From NCBI GenBank assembly GCA_019925795.1, contig CM034314.1, forward strand, positions 93,925,264-93,989,263: a stretch of 64,000 nt of DNA, given 5' to 3'. The DNA comes from Dendrobium chrysotoxum (lineage: Eukaryota > Streptophyta > Magnoliopsida > Asparagales > Orchidaceae). Shown here piece by piece: positions 13,390 to 25,757 of this stretch (positions are counted from its first letter, which is position 1; the number at the start of each line of letters is the position of its first letter). A model generated the notes under the pieces. That model had not been told where the DNA came from, ran no database searches, and worked only from the letters and a program-made list of their open reading frames with translations. The position numbers and the translations under genes were made by a program.

Positions 13390-16300
13390 TAAGACATCGA
13401 TTTAAACTCATTTAACGTAACGACACCTTAAGGACAACAATTAAGGACCCGTCTAGCAAACTTAGAAAAATTCCATGAGTTAGGATAGAACCCCGAATGA
13501 CTTGAAATTTGAAACACTTAAACTCAGTGACATCCTAAATCCCTCAAAATTTTTAGGAATTTTTAGGACTCATTAAACCCCTTAATTGATCAACCCTAAT
13601 TTACCCTTTAATTAGGATCCTATAACTTCAAAAAATTATAATAAATTCATTTTAAATCAGAAAAATACCCATAATATATAAAACTCTTTAGAATTCAGTT
13701 CCTAATCCATGAAAATTAAAAGCCCCTTGATTGGACCTCAATCTGAACTTTAATTTAATTTTAATTAAATTAAATAATTAAAAATAATTAAAAATCCCAA
13801 TATTTTTCCAAACACTTGGAAACACTTCTTTGGGTCATTCCTGACCTTTGGGGGTGATTCCGAGCAGTTTGGAACTGATTTGGATCAAAATCCCTAAAAC
13901 AGCCCTTTAATTAAATAATTTCGATAATTCACTAAATAGCCCAAACTTTAAAAATTTATAACTAATTATAGAAAACTCCAAATTGGACAAACTCAAAGGC
14001 ATTCAACTCACATTAGGGTCTAGTATTTATTAAAAATATTAAGATTTTAGAAATCAACTTAAATCAAAAAGTCAACAAACCGGTCAAATTTAGTTCAAAA
14101 TAAGACCAAAACTTCAGAAATTCATAACTTTGGATAGAAGAATCCAAATTGGGCATGCTTATAGTCTGACTGATCGGGTCAAGGTCTATTATTTTATAAA
14201 AATATTAACTATCCATAAAGCCCTTTAGTCAAAATGTCAATTTTTGGACCCTTTAGCCTAGTGTATAGGTGGACCCCGAACCTCTTAAAATTCACTAATG
14301 AAGCTTAAACTTTAAATATCATTACCCCAAGTATTAAAATTGACCCACACATTAAATTAACTAATATGGAGCCTAATTCACTAATATTTAAACTTCAAAT
14401 AAAATTCCCTTTTCAGACCTACGATAAACCTGGACAGTAGGCAACTTTAACTTACTACCCAGCTTAGGATCTACCCCAGCTACACAAGCCTCTACAAATA
14501 CTGTAGAATTGTTTGTCAGGGCACCACTTCTAGACCTAGGCTAGGCCTGTGTTTACTTTTCTGTTGTGTGCCGAGTTTTTCGAGATTTCACTACATGTTA
14601 TGATTGAGATGATGTTGGTGTGTTTGCTTACTTTTACTGTACTCTGGGAATTGATGTAATTGCATGATAGACTACCTATAGGTTAGGATCGATCTTGATA
14701 CTAATGATATTTTCTGTAGGTGGTCATGCTCATGCAGCGCTAAATAAAAGGGGGGGCAATAATCATGATTTAAAGACTGACATTATTTTCTGCAGGTGCT
14801 TCAGAAATTACTCAGTCCCCCTAAATAAATGAGGGCTAAATAAAATAATCATTATAATTTATTATATGTGCTCCAGAGCTTGCGTAGCCCTCAAAATAAC
14901 TAAGAGTATGGCCAGACATGGCTGTGATGAGTATCTTTTTTCTATATAACTGCTTGGGATATATAAATTACTTGGGATGATTTTTATTAGGATAACCTTG
15001 CAGGAGAGTCTAGATTTACTATTTTCTATTAATGTAAATCATTTGTGATATTGGTATTGAGTTGTGAAAGTGAATTTTGAGTGAGGATATAAGAATCCAA
15101 AGAGGAAAGGTCACCCAATATGAGGATAGTCCTTTTCTATTTGAAAATTCAAATTTGGATCATTCTACCACCCAAGGAGTCCAAGGAAGCTGAGATCTAA
15201 GGAGTCCAAGGAAGCTGAGATCCAAGGAGTCCAATGAAGCTGAGATCCAAGGAGTCCAAAGAAGAGAAGATCAAGAAGATGAAGATCCAGAGTATCCCAC
15301 TCAAAATGACTTGCGTCTGTCTTAGGATTAGAAATTCAGGTTGTTGGTAGTGGTGCCCGGCCACTTTATTTTCTGTAGACCCTAGTTTGTAATTAAGGGC
15401 AGTTGGCCTATGAATATTTATTAATTAGTTTGGATAATTTTGATGTATTTTATTTATGATTGTGTGCCTCTAGGGTTGCTTGATTTTCTTAGTTTATTGA
15501 CGATCTGCATGCCGCTTTTATTTTAGCCTAGATTTCGCTAGGCTCTCTAAGGACTAAAATATTTTCTACTTATAACTAATACCTAAAGTTTTAAGGTTTA
15601 AATAATTTAGCAACCTAATGATCTAGGAAATTATCGGAATCGTCCGGGGTCGCATGCATATTATTGCATTTCTCTCTCTCCTTCTCTAAGACACTTCCCT
15701 ACCCGCGGGTAGAGTCCAAATAATCTGACCTATGAGGATGAGGTGCCGGACCTGGGGAAGCCCAGTCTAATTCTAAAAATTATTTTTATAGGCCTTTTTA
15801 AAATATTGTGCATATCTGATTTGGATAGTTTAACCAGCATGCATTGCATTAGAAATCAACTAAATTAAAATTTTAACTACATCAGCTATAGGAGCATTCA
15901 CCCAACATAAGTCTGGGGCCAATTAGGAAGTCCTCTAGACGTCGGCCCTATTTCCAAGAACTATAACCTACCCACCCATCTTTCATAAAAATGATTGGAC
16001 TCATGGTTTTGAAGCGACTAGGTGGTTAGCTGGCTCCCCAATCCAGGCCGGGGTAAGTCCAAATTTTGCATTGCATTAGCTAGGACACGGGTATTGGTGT
16101 TGTGCTTAGAACACTAAACCTATTAAATTTAGGATTCAAGGATACTATTATTTCATAGTATACCTCATCAGTAGGTAAGTCTTCTATCGTCCAGAGACTA
16201 TAAACCCTATCTATCTGCGTAACACAGATGACGCCACCTCCATCCTTCTCTCCTGCATGCTTCGAGTGCATGATTTATTTCTTTTCTCCAGTTTCTTTTC

Positions 16301-16745
16301 ACTACCTTAGTCCCTCCGGATGCTGATCTGAGCCGTGCATGTTGACTAAGCCTAGTTGAGCCCTTCTTTCCCTTTGAGTGGGATTTCCTAGTTTTCTCCC
16401 TACGTGTCGATCCCATTTTGGAAAGTATAATATAGAATCCTTAATCGAGAGTTTTTCTCAGGCCCCGGCTTGAGATGTAATTAACCACGAGGGCTTACGC
16501 TCGTGGGAAACTGAATCCCACTTTTAAATAAACCCCACTCGAGTTGATGTATCGGGCGGAGGAAACCTGTTGTGATGAAAAGGTCACATATATTGTTACC
16601 CATTGGTGTGTGTTGGTGAGAGTCACTATCCTCAATGGTTAATCATATGTGTGATCAAATCTGCCCTCCCATTGGCCAAATACTATCTCCCCCCCGCGGG
16701 GCGACGGTGTTTTTGTTTTATGTCCTTTTGAAGGTCCACACTTTA
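13390..16745. repeat. Large non-coding repeat unit, copy A
   Basis: A 3.4-kb unit is repeated as a diverged direct copy at 17020-20132, with collinear landmarks throughout. Matching blocks include the 'acaccttaaggacaa' start (13428 and 17100), 'aggtggtcatgctcatgcag' (about 14718 and 18277), the 'gatgaggtgc' block (about 15738 and 19153) and the 'ctgccctcccattgg' end (about 16660 and 20068). It contains no long open frame. Copy A also has a local array of 24-bp 'aaggagtccaaggaagctga' units at about 15172-15262. Family unknown; probably a decayed transposon or part of one. Confidence 0.8.
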
Positions 16746-17019
16746 TTCTTTTACGAGGAAACTTTTGGAGAGCAAAGGAGAAGGATCCTTTGGAGCGATA
16801 GACAGAGGAGCTTGGACAATCGGATCCGAGCATCAGTCGCCCCCATTAATTATGGTGGGGGCGCTACGGGCGAAATCACCGGGTCATAGCCCCCAGTGCT
16901 GTAAGTTTTCTTAAAACTCAGATAGCCTATAGGGAGCCCATCTGTGTGTACGTTCCCATACCTTTAGGACTCTGTAGAAACTTCAATTTTTAAGTAATTT
17001 TCTTCTTCTATTTTGTTAT

Positions 17020-20000
17020 AGATCCCTAAACCCATTCACATATGTATGAATGTCTAAAGGGTTAGAAACAAATCTCTTTGCATCCTATACAATACTAGTG
17101 ACACCTAAGGACAAAAATTAAGGACTAAGTCTTAGAAAATTTAGACTTATGATGCATCCTCCCTTAGGATAGAAACACTAAACATAGAAAACTTAGTGAC
17201 ACGTTATCCTAAGGATAGTTTGCTTTAATTCATTAATAATTAATCAATAAAATTGGTAATAATCTAAATCAAAATGCATTAAAACTCTTAACTTCCAATT
17301 AAGCCATAATCAACATATTAAATCACTAAGAGGTAAAACTTGAATATGAACTTGAATTAAACATCACTGATCCACTTATCACCCCTTAATTAAATATTAA
17401 TTAAATAAAAATCATTAAAACAAACTTAAATTCAAAAGAGTTATAAAATTAGAAAGCAAATCTAACTCGAAACTAAAAGACCTTATAATACCCAAACTTT
17501 GAAAATTTGTAACTAACTATAGGAAGATCCAAATCAAGTAAATTAAAAAGCACTCAACTCTAATTAAAGTTTACTATTCATCAAAAATATTAACTTTTCA
17601 AAAATCAACCTAATTTAAAAAGTCAACTCTCCGGTCAACCGTAGTTTAATAACTAGGGCCCGAACTTCTGAAAATCATAATTTTGTCTAGAAAACTCCAA
17701 ATTCAGTAAACTAACAGTTTAATTACTCATGAGAAGGCCTAATATTTAATTAAAATGCTAAGACCCTCAAACTCAACCTATTTATAATAGTGACCTTTTG
17801 GACCCCCTCAGCCTAACAAACAGAAGGACCCGGGACTTTCCAAAATTGACTAATGTAATTTAAACTTCCAAGATCACTATTCTAAGCATTAAAATTTACC
17901 AACCAACTTAATTAACTAAAATGGACCCTAATCTATTAATATTTAAACTTTAATCAAACTCTCCCCTTTTGGCCTTCAACAAACTCGAATTCAAAGTAAT
18001 TTGAACTAACTGCTTAATATAGGACCTACCCAAAGCCACACAACTTATTACACACATATAGAACTATTTTCCAGGGCACCATTCCTAGTTCTAGGTTAGG
18101 CCGGTACTTTCTTTTCTGTGTTATGATCGCTCTTGCATGTGGCACATGCGCTGTCTGCTTTGACCTGCTGTGTTTGTTTATTTTATTATTGTACTGCAGT
18201 TTATCTATGATGTGATTGCTTGTGTGTTAGACCTACTCCAAGGTTAGGGATGTTTTATACTGACTCAGTCTTATGTAGGTGGTCATGCTCATGCAGCACT
18301 AAAAATAAAGGGGGCTAAATTAATAATCATGATCATAAATAAATGCTTACTACATGTGCTCTAGAATGCTTAGCCCCCAAATGAATAAGAGTGTGGCCAT
18401 GTGCGTTTATTTTTCTACACTGATATAACTGCTTGTAATGTGATATATTAAATTGCTTGAAATGTTCATTAGGATAATTTTGCAGGTTCAGTTTGAGTCT
18501 AGATTTTATTTTCTATAATGTAATTTATAATTCATATTGAGTTGTGAAAGTCTTCGAAGGCATGACATTTCAAATATTAGGTACCCAAATGGAGAAAGAA
18601 AGGCCCTCTCTCGGGGAGTTTCTTTCTCATTTGGGTATCCTTCTAGAGAACGACCCGAAGGAGGATAATTTGAAGAAAGACGATCCATTGGAGGACGAAG
18701 ACTTGAAGATGAAATGCCTTGTATTTAAGACTTGCGTCGTTCAGTAGGATTAAAATCCAGGATGTTGTCAGTGAAGCCTGACCACCATTACTTTTCTGCA
18801 GACCCTCGGTTGTACTTATACGGCACTTGCCGTGAACTATGGACTTTTCTTTACTTTGTTTTGTGGATTTATATTGATGTGTTTACTTTGTGTGTGCATT
18901 AGAAATGACACACTTTTTCTAGGTTTCTTTCTTGCATGTGCTTGGCCTGATTTTGCTAGGCTCTTTAGGAATAAAATGTTTCTACTCATAACTAACATTT
19001 AAAATTTTAAGAATTAAATAACATAGAAACATAACGACCTAGGGAATAGCCGGAGCCGTCTGGGGTCGCAGGCATATTAATGCATTCTCTCCCTCATTGC
19101 TATAAGACACTTCCCCGCCTGCGGGCAGAGTCTAAATAATCCGACCTATGAGGATGAGGTGCTGGATCTGGGGAAGTCTAGTCTTTTCTAAAAAAAATAT
19201 TTTATAAGCCTCTTTAAAATTCTATGCATACCTGATTTGGAGACTTGAACCAGCATACATTGCATTAAAACTAATTAAATTAAAATTTTAATTACATTAG
19301 TTCTAGAAGCATACACCCTACATAAGTCTAGGACCAATTAGAAAACTCTCTAGACGTCGGCCCTACTTCCAAAAACTAAGCTACCTACCTATCTTTCATA
19401 AAGATTGGATAGCATGGATTTTATACGACTAGGTGGTTAGCTGGCTTTCCTTTTCATGCAGGATATAAGCCCATAATGCATTAGCTAGGACACGGGTGTT
19501 AGTGTTATGCATAGAACACTAAACCCACTCTAGATTTAGGATTCAAGGCTACTACTATTAGTGTCTCGTAGTACGCCTCATTGGTGGGTAAGCCTCCTTT
19601 CCTTCAGAGGTTATAAATCTTATATATCTGCGTCATATGGATGACGCCACCTCCATCTTTCTCTCCTGCATGTTTGGAGTACATAATTTTCTTTTCTCTA
19701 GTTTCTTCTCACTACCTTAGTCTCTTTGGATGCTGATCTGAGCCGTGTGTATTGACTAAGCCAAGTCGAGCATTTCTTTCCCTTTTGAGTAGGATTACCT
19801 AGTCTTCGCCCTATGTGTCGATCATATTTGAGAGTATAATATAGAATCCTTAATCGAGAGTTTTCTCAGGCCCCGGCCTGAGATGTAATTAACCATGGGG
19901 GCTTGCGCCTGTGGAAAAATGAATCCCACTTTCAAATAAACTCCACTCGAGCTGATGTATTGGGTGGGAGAAATCCGTTGTGATGATCAGATCCTGCATA

Positions 20001-20132
20001 TTATTATCCATCGGGGTGTGCTAGCGAGAGCTGCTATCCTCAATGGCTAATCGTATGTGTGATCGAATCTGCCCTCCCATTGGTGATACCGTTACGGTGT
20101 TTTATGTCCTTTCGGAGGTCCACAAGTGCATT
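17020..20132. repeat. Large non-coding repeat unit, copy B
   Basis: A diverged direct copy of the unit at 13390-16745, in the same orientation and collinear. The spacing between matching landmarks drops from about 3.56 kb to about 3.4 kb, so small insertions and deletions have accumulated. Its first part, with an 'acatatg' and 'gggttag' lead-in, also matches the fragment at 24990-25410. No protein-coding potential was seen. Confidence 0.8.
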
Positions 20133-20686
20133 ACATGAATCAGTCGAGGATAACATCAAATCACATATTTAAAGGAAAGTCCATTGGCCCACCATTCTAT
20201 ACAGGTCAATCAGTCTCCAACCAATAGGTCAACTAGTTTTTACTTATCTTTTACACACATTATTATCACAATATTATAACAATAATCTCAATAGCATATC
20301 TACATTCATTTCCAATATATTACAGCAAATAAAATATAATTAAGCATAGTTCAAAAAGTGTAAAAATGTCCTAATGTTAGACAATAAAAATCATACTAAG
20401 CAAAATTTCATATTTTTAGAATTTAATCAAATTATTAAATATTGCATAAAATGACATTCTAGAGCTGTAGTTGAACTAAATCACTATTTAAAAGTTAAAA
20501 TAAATTTCTAAGTAGGCAAAAATTGATGTATTATCAAAATTATCATGAAAAATTTTAAATAAATACTTAAAATATTTATAATATCAAATTATATAACATA
20601 TAAATAGTTACAAGGTAAAAATTTTATCAATATAAAATTAGCCTCATTTTTCGATAACGAAAACATAAATTTGATCGAAAATATAT
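20133..20686. other. AT-rich spacer between repeat copy B and LINE copy
   Basis: Nothing recognised: short frames only, no RNA gene. Confidence 0.5.
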
Positions 20687-23110
20687 CAACAACAACAACA
20701 TCAAGCCTTTATCCCACTACGTGGGGTCAGCTACATGAATCATTTTTTTCTCAATTGTGTCTGTTAAGAGTTAAATTCTCATTTAGATCTAATAAAGAAA
20801 AAGTCATTTCTAAAATTTTCTAACCAAGTCTTATTAGGTATACCTCTACCTTTTTTAACATAGGTTAAATCTAATACATCTTCTCTCCTAACCGGGTCAT
20901 CGGAAGGCCGCCGTTTTATGCGACCAAACCATCTAAGGCGACTCTCTCTAATCTTATCTTCCACTAGAGCTACTCCAACCTTTTCACGTATATGCTCATT
21001 TCGTATCATGTCTCTAAGAATAAAGCCACTCATCCACCTGAGCATCCTCATCTCTGCAACACTTAACTAATATTATGCTTCTCTTTTAATGGCCAACAAT
21101 CTGCACCATAAAGCATTGCAGCTCTCACCACAAGCTTATAGAATTTTCCCTTAAGTTTGAGAGGGACTTTTCTATCACACAACAAGCCCGATGCATTCCT
21201 CCACTTTATCCATCCAACTTGAATTCTACTAATAATATCCCCATTTATTTCATCATCACTCTGAATAATAGATCTAAGTTATCTAAAATGTGTACTCTTA
21301 TTAATAATTTATCTCTCAAAGTTACAAACCCCCCACTAGATCCATTACTACTAAAATTACACTCCATATGTTCAATTTTAGATCTACTCGAACGAAAACC
21401 TTTAGGCTCTAAGGTTGACCTCCATAATTCAAGTTTACCTTCAACTCCCTCTTTAGTCTTATCAACAAGAAGAATATCGTCAGCAAAAAGCATACACTAG
21501 GGAAAATCTCTTCCAAATCTCTAGTAAGAACATCGATGACTAAAGTAAAAAAGATATGGGCTTAAGGCTGATCGTTAATGTAATCCAACTTAAATTGAAA
21601 AATACTTGGTCAAACCACCTTGTGTTTGAACACAAGTAACTTCTCCAGCATACATATCCCTAATGACTTGAATATAAGCATTATTAATCCCTTTCTTTTT
21701 TAGAACTCTCCATAACACTTCTCTTAGAACTTTATCATATGCTTTCTCTAAATCAATAAATATCATATAAATATCTTCCTTTTTCTCTCTAAACTTTTCC
21801 ATCAAACCTCTCAATAAATGTATGGCTTCCATAGTAGAACTATCTGACATGAATCCAATTTGATTTTGAGAAACATTAGTATCATGTCGTAACCTATGCT
21901 CCATAACTCTCTCCCATATTTTTAAAATATGACACATCAACTTAATTCCTCTATAATTTACATAATCTTGTGTATCACCTTTATTCTTAAAGATAAGAAT
22001 CAACACACTTAATCTCCACACATCTGACATCTTTTTAGTCTTTAAAATAATATTAAAAAGTTTAGTAAGCCAAGAAATTCCTTTATTTCCTAAGCATTTT
22101 CACACCTCTATTGGAATATCATTAGGTCCAAGAGTTTTCCCACACTTCATTTTCCTTAAAGCATCTCTAACTTCAGTTTTAGTAATACGCCGATAAAAAA
22201 ACTCTATTTTCATTTAGAATGTTAAGGTCACTGAAGTCAATCGTATTTTCACAATCTTCAATGAAAAGCTTAGCAAAATATCTCATCGACTTTTATTGAA
22301 TATCCTCTTCTAAAAAAGTACATTTTGATCTTCATCCTGAATGCACTTCACTTAAATTAAATCCTTATTACTCCTATTTCTTTATTTGGCTAGCTTATAC
22401 ATATATATTTTGCAATCTATAGTATTTAATATATTATATAAATCATTAAAAGCTAAAGTTTTTGCATAGCATAATGCTTTTTTAGACTCCTTACAGACAA
22501 CTTTATATCTTTCCCAATTTTTAAAACTTTTACATTTAAATCAATTTTTATAATAGAGCTTCTTATTTTTTGACCTTTTCTTGCACATTTTGATTTTACC
22601 ACCAACTATTGTTATTATTAGAAGCTTTTTCTTTTGATACTCCAAACACATCCTTTGCAATACTTAATATTACAAGCTACTATTTCCCACATAACATTAA
22701 CTTCCTCGTGTACCGACAAAATCTTAAAATCATGAATCTTATTCTCAAAGATATTTTTATTAGAGTTCTTTAAATGTCACCATCTAATCATAAAATAACA
22801 ATATAATATAGTTTTCATACTCTGCCCCTTCATCTTAAAGTTCAAAACTAATAAGCGTGTTGGGTATAAAGACTTTTACTTGGAATAATTTTACAATCTT
22901 TGTAATCTAAACAATCTATTTTTCTTACAAGAAAATAATCAATCTGAGTTTTAATGTATCCATTCTTATAAGTGATAAGATGTTAATCTCTTTTCTTAAA
23001 TAAGGTTTTAGCTATAACAAAATCATAAGCTAGAGTAAAATCTAATATAGTCTTACAGCATTCATTAATCGCTCTAAACTCATAACCACCATGAATGCTT
23101 TTAAAATCCT
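20687..23110 (-). mobile_element. RTE-type LINE, decayed copy with EN and RT remnants
   Basis: Reading the minus strand from about 23110 downward, pieces of one LINE ORF2 appear in order. The first is the C-terminal part of the endonuclease (about 22850-23110, with 'HGGYEFRAINE'-like sequence). Next is the N-terminal RT region (about 22080-22170). RT blocks with YRGI, 'IDLEKAYDKV' and 'GFM' motifs follow at 21590-22030. The catalytic FADD motif is at about 21476-21487, and the C-terminal 'RLRWFGRIKRRP' segment at 20779-21051. The (GTT)n 3' tail ends at 20687. Frameshifts and stops separate the pieces, so it is dead. The 5' end is truncated. No target duplication was resolved. Confidence 0.9.
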
Positions 23111-24989
23111 TTACCTCTTAAAAACACAAAATTCTTAACATCAAAAATAGGGTAAGTGTTCCTTACAATGAGATGAGCAAATCTCCCAACATGCTCGATG
23201 GACGAAAATCACTCTGCGACCTCCAAATTCCAAATTTTTTTCTCTCTCCTCACTTTCTCTCTTAATTCCCCTTAACAGACCTCTGTTTGCCAAAATGATA
23301 AAGAAAAAGAAAATTTATTTAATAAGCATTAAGTGGCTTTTGATATGTATAATAAAATAATATATAATATTAATATAATTATTTAATTTAAATAAATTTT
23401 TAGTGTAAAAATCATATAAATCTTTTTGGGGCTTAAAATTATATAAAAAATATTCATAAAATAAATTATTTTATTTAAAAAATATTGGTGAAATTGATTT
23501 GCAAAATGGACACCTAACGGTCCCAAAATCCTCACTTGTACCGATATGTATCAATTTCTTAAGGATTTTCACCAGTGCCTAAAAATTATGAAAAAAAATT
23601 TATGTAATTAAACTACAATAATATCTATCTTATGATGAAGATGATTTTTAAATTTAACTTATAATAATTCTTGAAAAATTTTATTTGCCTAAGTTAAAAT
23701 ACAAGCTATTATAATATCCCTCACCTTAGGTTATACCTAGGTTCTTAAATAGATCATTTAGGAAACCATCTGTAGCTCCATGAATTATTCCCCATCCTTT
23801 CTGCAAACATCCTCTAATCTAATCTCATATTTCATGCCATTTAATTTATTATCTACGAAGTTTGAAACGAGTTTCAAAATTAGGGTTTTCTGCAACCTCA
23901 TGGTAGAAGATGAGTGCACAACTTTTCGATCCATTCTATTTGGATTGAACGGTTGTGATTTTGCTTGATTCGCAACTTGATCCGAGCGACCAAAACAGTG
24001 GGATTGATGGATCTCTGTCCGGCTGAATCAGAGTAATCTAATCTTTATGAATCTAGTATAACTATGGGATTAGATCCCTGCGATTAGATGGAGACCGCAA
24101 GATCGAGCGGCTCTGCTCTGCTGCTGACTCACTTAAGTGAGCTGACATGACGGGCCCGCCACTGTTCCCATAATCTAACAGGATGCTGCCCCGTGTAAAG
24201 TAACATTCACCGTTGTTCATTAATTCCTAATGACTGCTGGCGGCACAATCATTAGTAATTAATGTCCCATCGATTTATTATTAATATAAAATTAATTTTA
24301 AATTATAAAATCTATTTAAAACTTCAAATAATCCTAGACAATTCAATTCTTAACCAATTTTGACAAATAACCCATCAATCTCTTTAGAATAAAATTCTTT
24401 ACTTTTTTAAAAAATAAAATTAGAGTTTGATAATTTGTATATAGGAGATAATTTCAGTTATATGTATTAATATACTTTATTATGCATTAAATAAATGTTT
24501 GATTAAGTTCAATTTTAAATGGCATGACATTAAAGGTATGATGCATGTTTTCTAAATTATGGGGAATTATTAGAGCTGAATTCTAGTTATAATTGAATTT
24601 CTAAATGTATGGTGCATTATTTGAACTATACATTTAGAAAATCATTATAAATTGCGTATTAATTGAAATGATTCAATCTAGGACTCTATAGATTCACTAT
24701 GTTATGCATTTTTATTGAAAAATAAGTTCAAATTTAGATTTTACATAATTAGAGAGTAATCGACATTCAATTGTTGATTAAATTCCTTCAATTACTCTCA
24801 AATTGTGTAAGATTTTGATTTCAATTTTTGGATAATGGTTAGTTGGGGATATTTCATAAATACCCTAATTAACCTTGTCCAAAAGCATTGCATTACATCT
24901 CCCGTAGTTGAATCATCAAGGTTAAGGGTCATTGTATGATCAATAACTTTAATAACTCACCATGAATGATCTATAGAGTATTAGGACAC
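23111..24989. other. Spacer with GC-moderate block, nothing certain
   Basis: AT-rich to about 23700, then a more balanced block (23700-24260) whose layout recalls the 11.1-12.0 kb region (GC-richer block, then AT-rich tail, then the repeat unit). No gene was recognised; the 62-codon frame at 23780 has no family features. Confidence 0.35.
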
Positions 24990-25410
24990 ATGATTGTTGT
25001 GAATTGTTTACATATGTGCATAGAGGGTTAGATATATGATTGTGTAATCCAATCAAACCTTAGTGACACTTAAGGACAATAACTAAGGACATGTCTAGAT
25101 GACTTTGGCAAAACCTAGGAATTCACATATATATCTTATTTGGATGAAACATTAAACATAGAAAACTTAGTGATATTACACCCTATAATGAAATCTACCT
25201 TGATTTGACACTAATTAACCTCAAAATAATGATTATTAAATTAACCCTTTATTAAGGGTTAAATTTCAATAATCCATAACAGTTTAAATAAAATTCATAA
25301 AAATTCAAAAATCAATTTCAATCAAACTTAAATCAGACATATAATCATTGAAAATCAAAATCAAAAATTCAAACTTAGTTAACTTTTAATTAATAATTAA
25401 TTAACCTTCA
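24990..25410. repeat. Large non-coding repeat unit, fragment copy C
   Basis: It matches the first about 400 bp of copies A and B ('gtgacacttaaggacaa', 'taaacatagaaaacttagtga'). It stops just before the splice acceptor of the TMEM14-like exon at 25417, so an insertion or deletion boundary lies next to the exon. Confidence 0.7.
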
Positions 25411-25416
25411 AATCAG

Positions 25417-25757
25417 TTGCAGCTGGAATAGGGTCAGCTCTGTTGCTGTACAACGTTCACACTCAGCTACTAGTAAGCCCAGCATTTGCATCAATATTGG
25501 GGCTTGGTAGGAAATTGTTTATTTGAAGAACTACAAATCATATCAGAATTCTATGAATCCATTACTAATTTCATTTGGTATATACATGATTTGTCACTTG
25601 ATCCATTTTTTCAGGCTTATCTGCTGCACTTACAGTAGTTATGGGTTCTTGCTTCAAGAGGTCGGGCAAGATATTTCCAGCTAGTGTAGTTTCAATTTTG
25701 TCATTAATAATGGCTGGTGGCTATCTTCATGGCTTCTTTCGCAGTTTTCATGCATAG
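25417..25757 (+). CDS. TMEM14/FAX-type membrane protein, last two exons only
   Basis: Two exons are visible. The first is 25417-25506, entered by 'aatcag' and left by the donor G|GTAGGA. The second is 25615-25757, entered by 'tttttcag', with stop TAG at 25755-25757. Phases agree (phase 1 at the junction). The joined product, about 76 residues, has two or three hydrophobic segments rich in Gly, Ala and Leu and the family-like pieces 'FKRSGKIFPA' and 'SLIMAGGYLHG'. These are typical of the C-terminal half of Tmem_14 proteins. In plants these are the FAX proteins, several of which export fatty acids from the plastid. The N-terminal exons and plastid-targeting part were not found upstream, where repeat copy C abuts the acceptor. 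It may be a gene with a long repeat-filled intron or a truncated pseudogene. Confidence 0.75.

Noticed and set aside
13390..20132. Copies A and B as the two LTRs of one element
   Set aside because: Only about 275 bp lie between them, with no clear TG...CA ends and no flanking 5-bp duplication.
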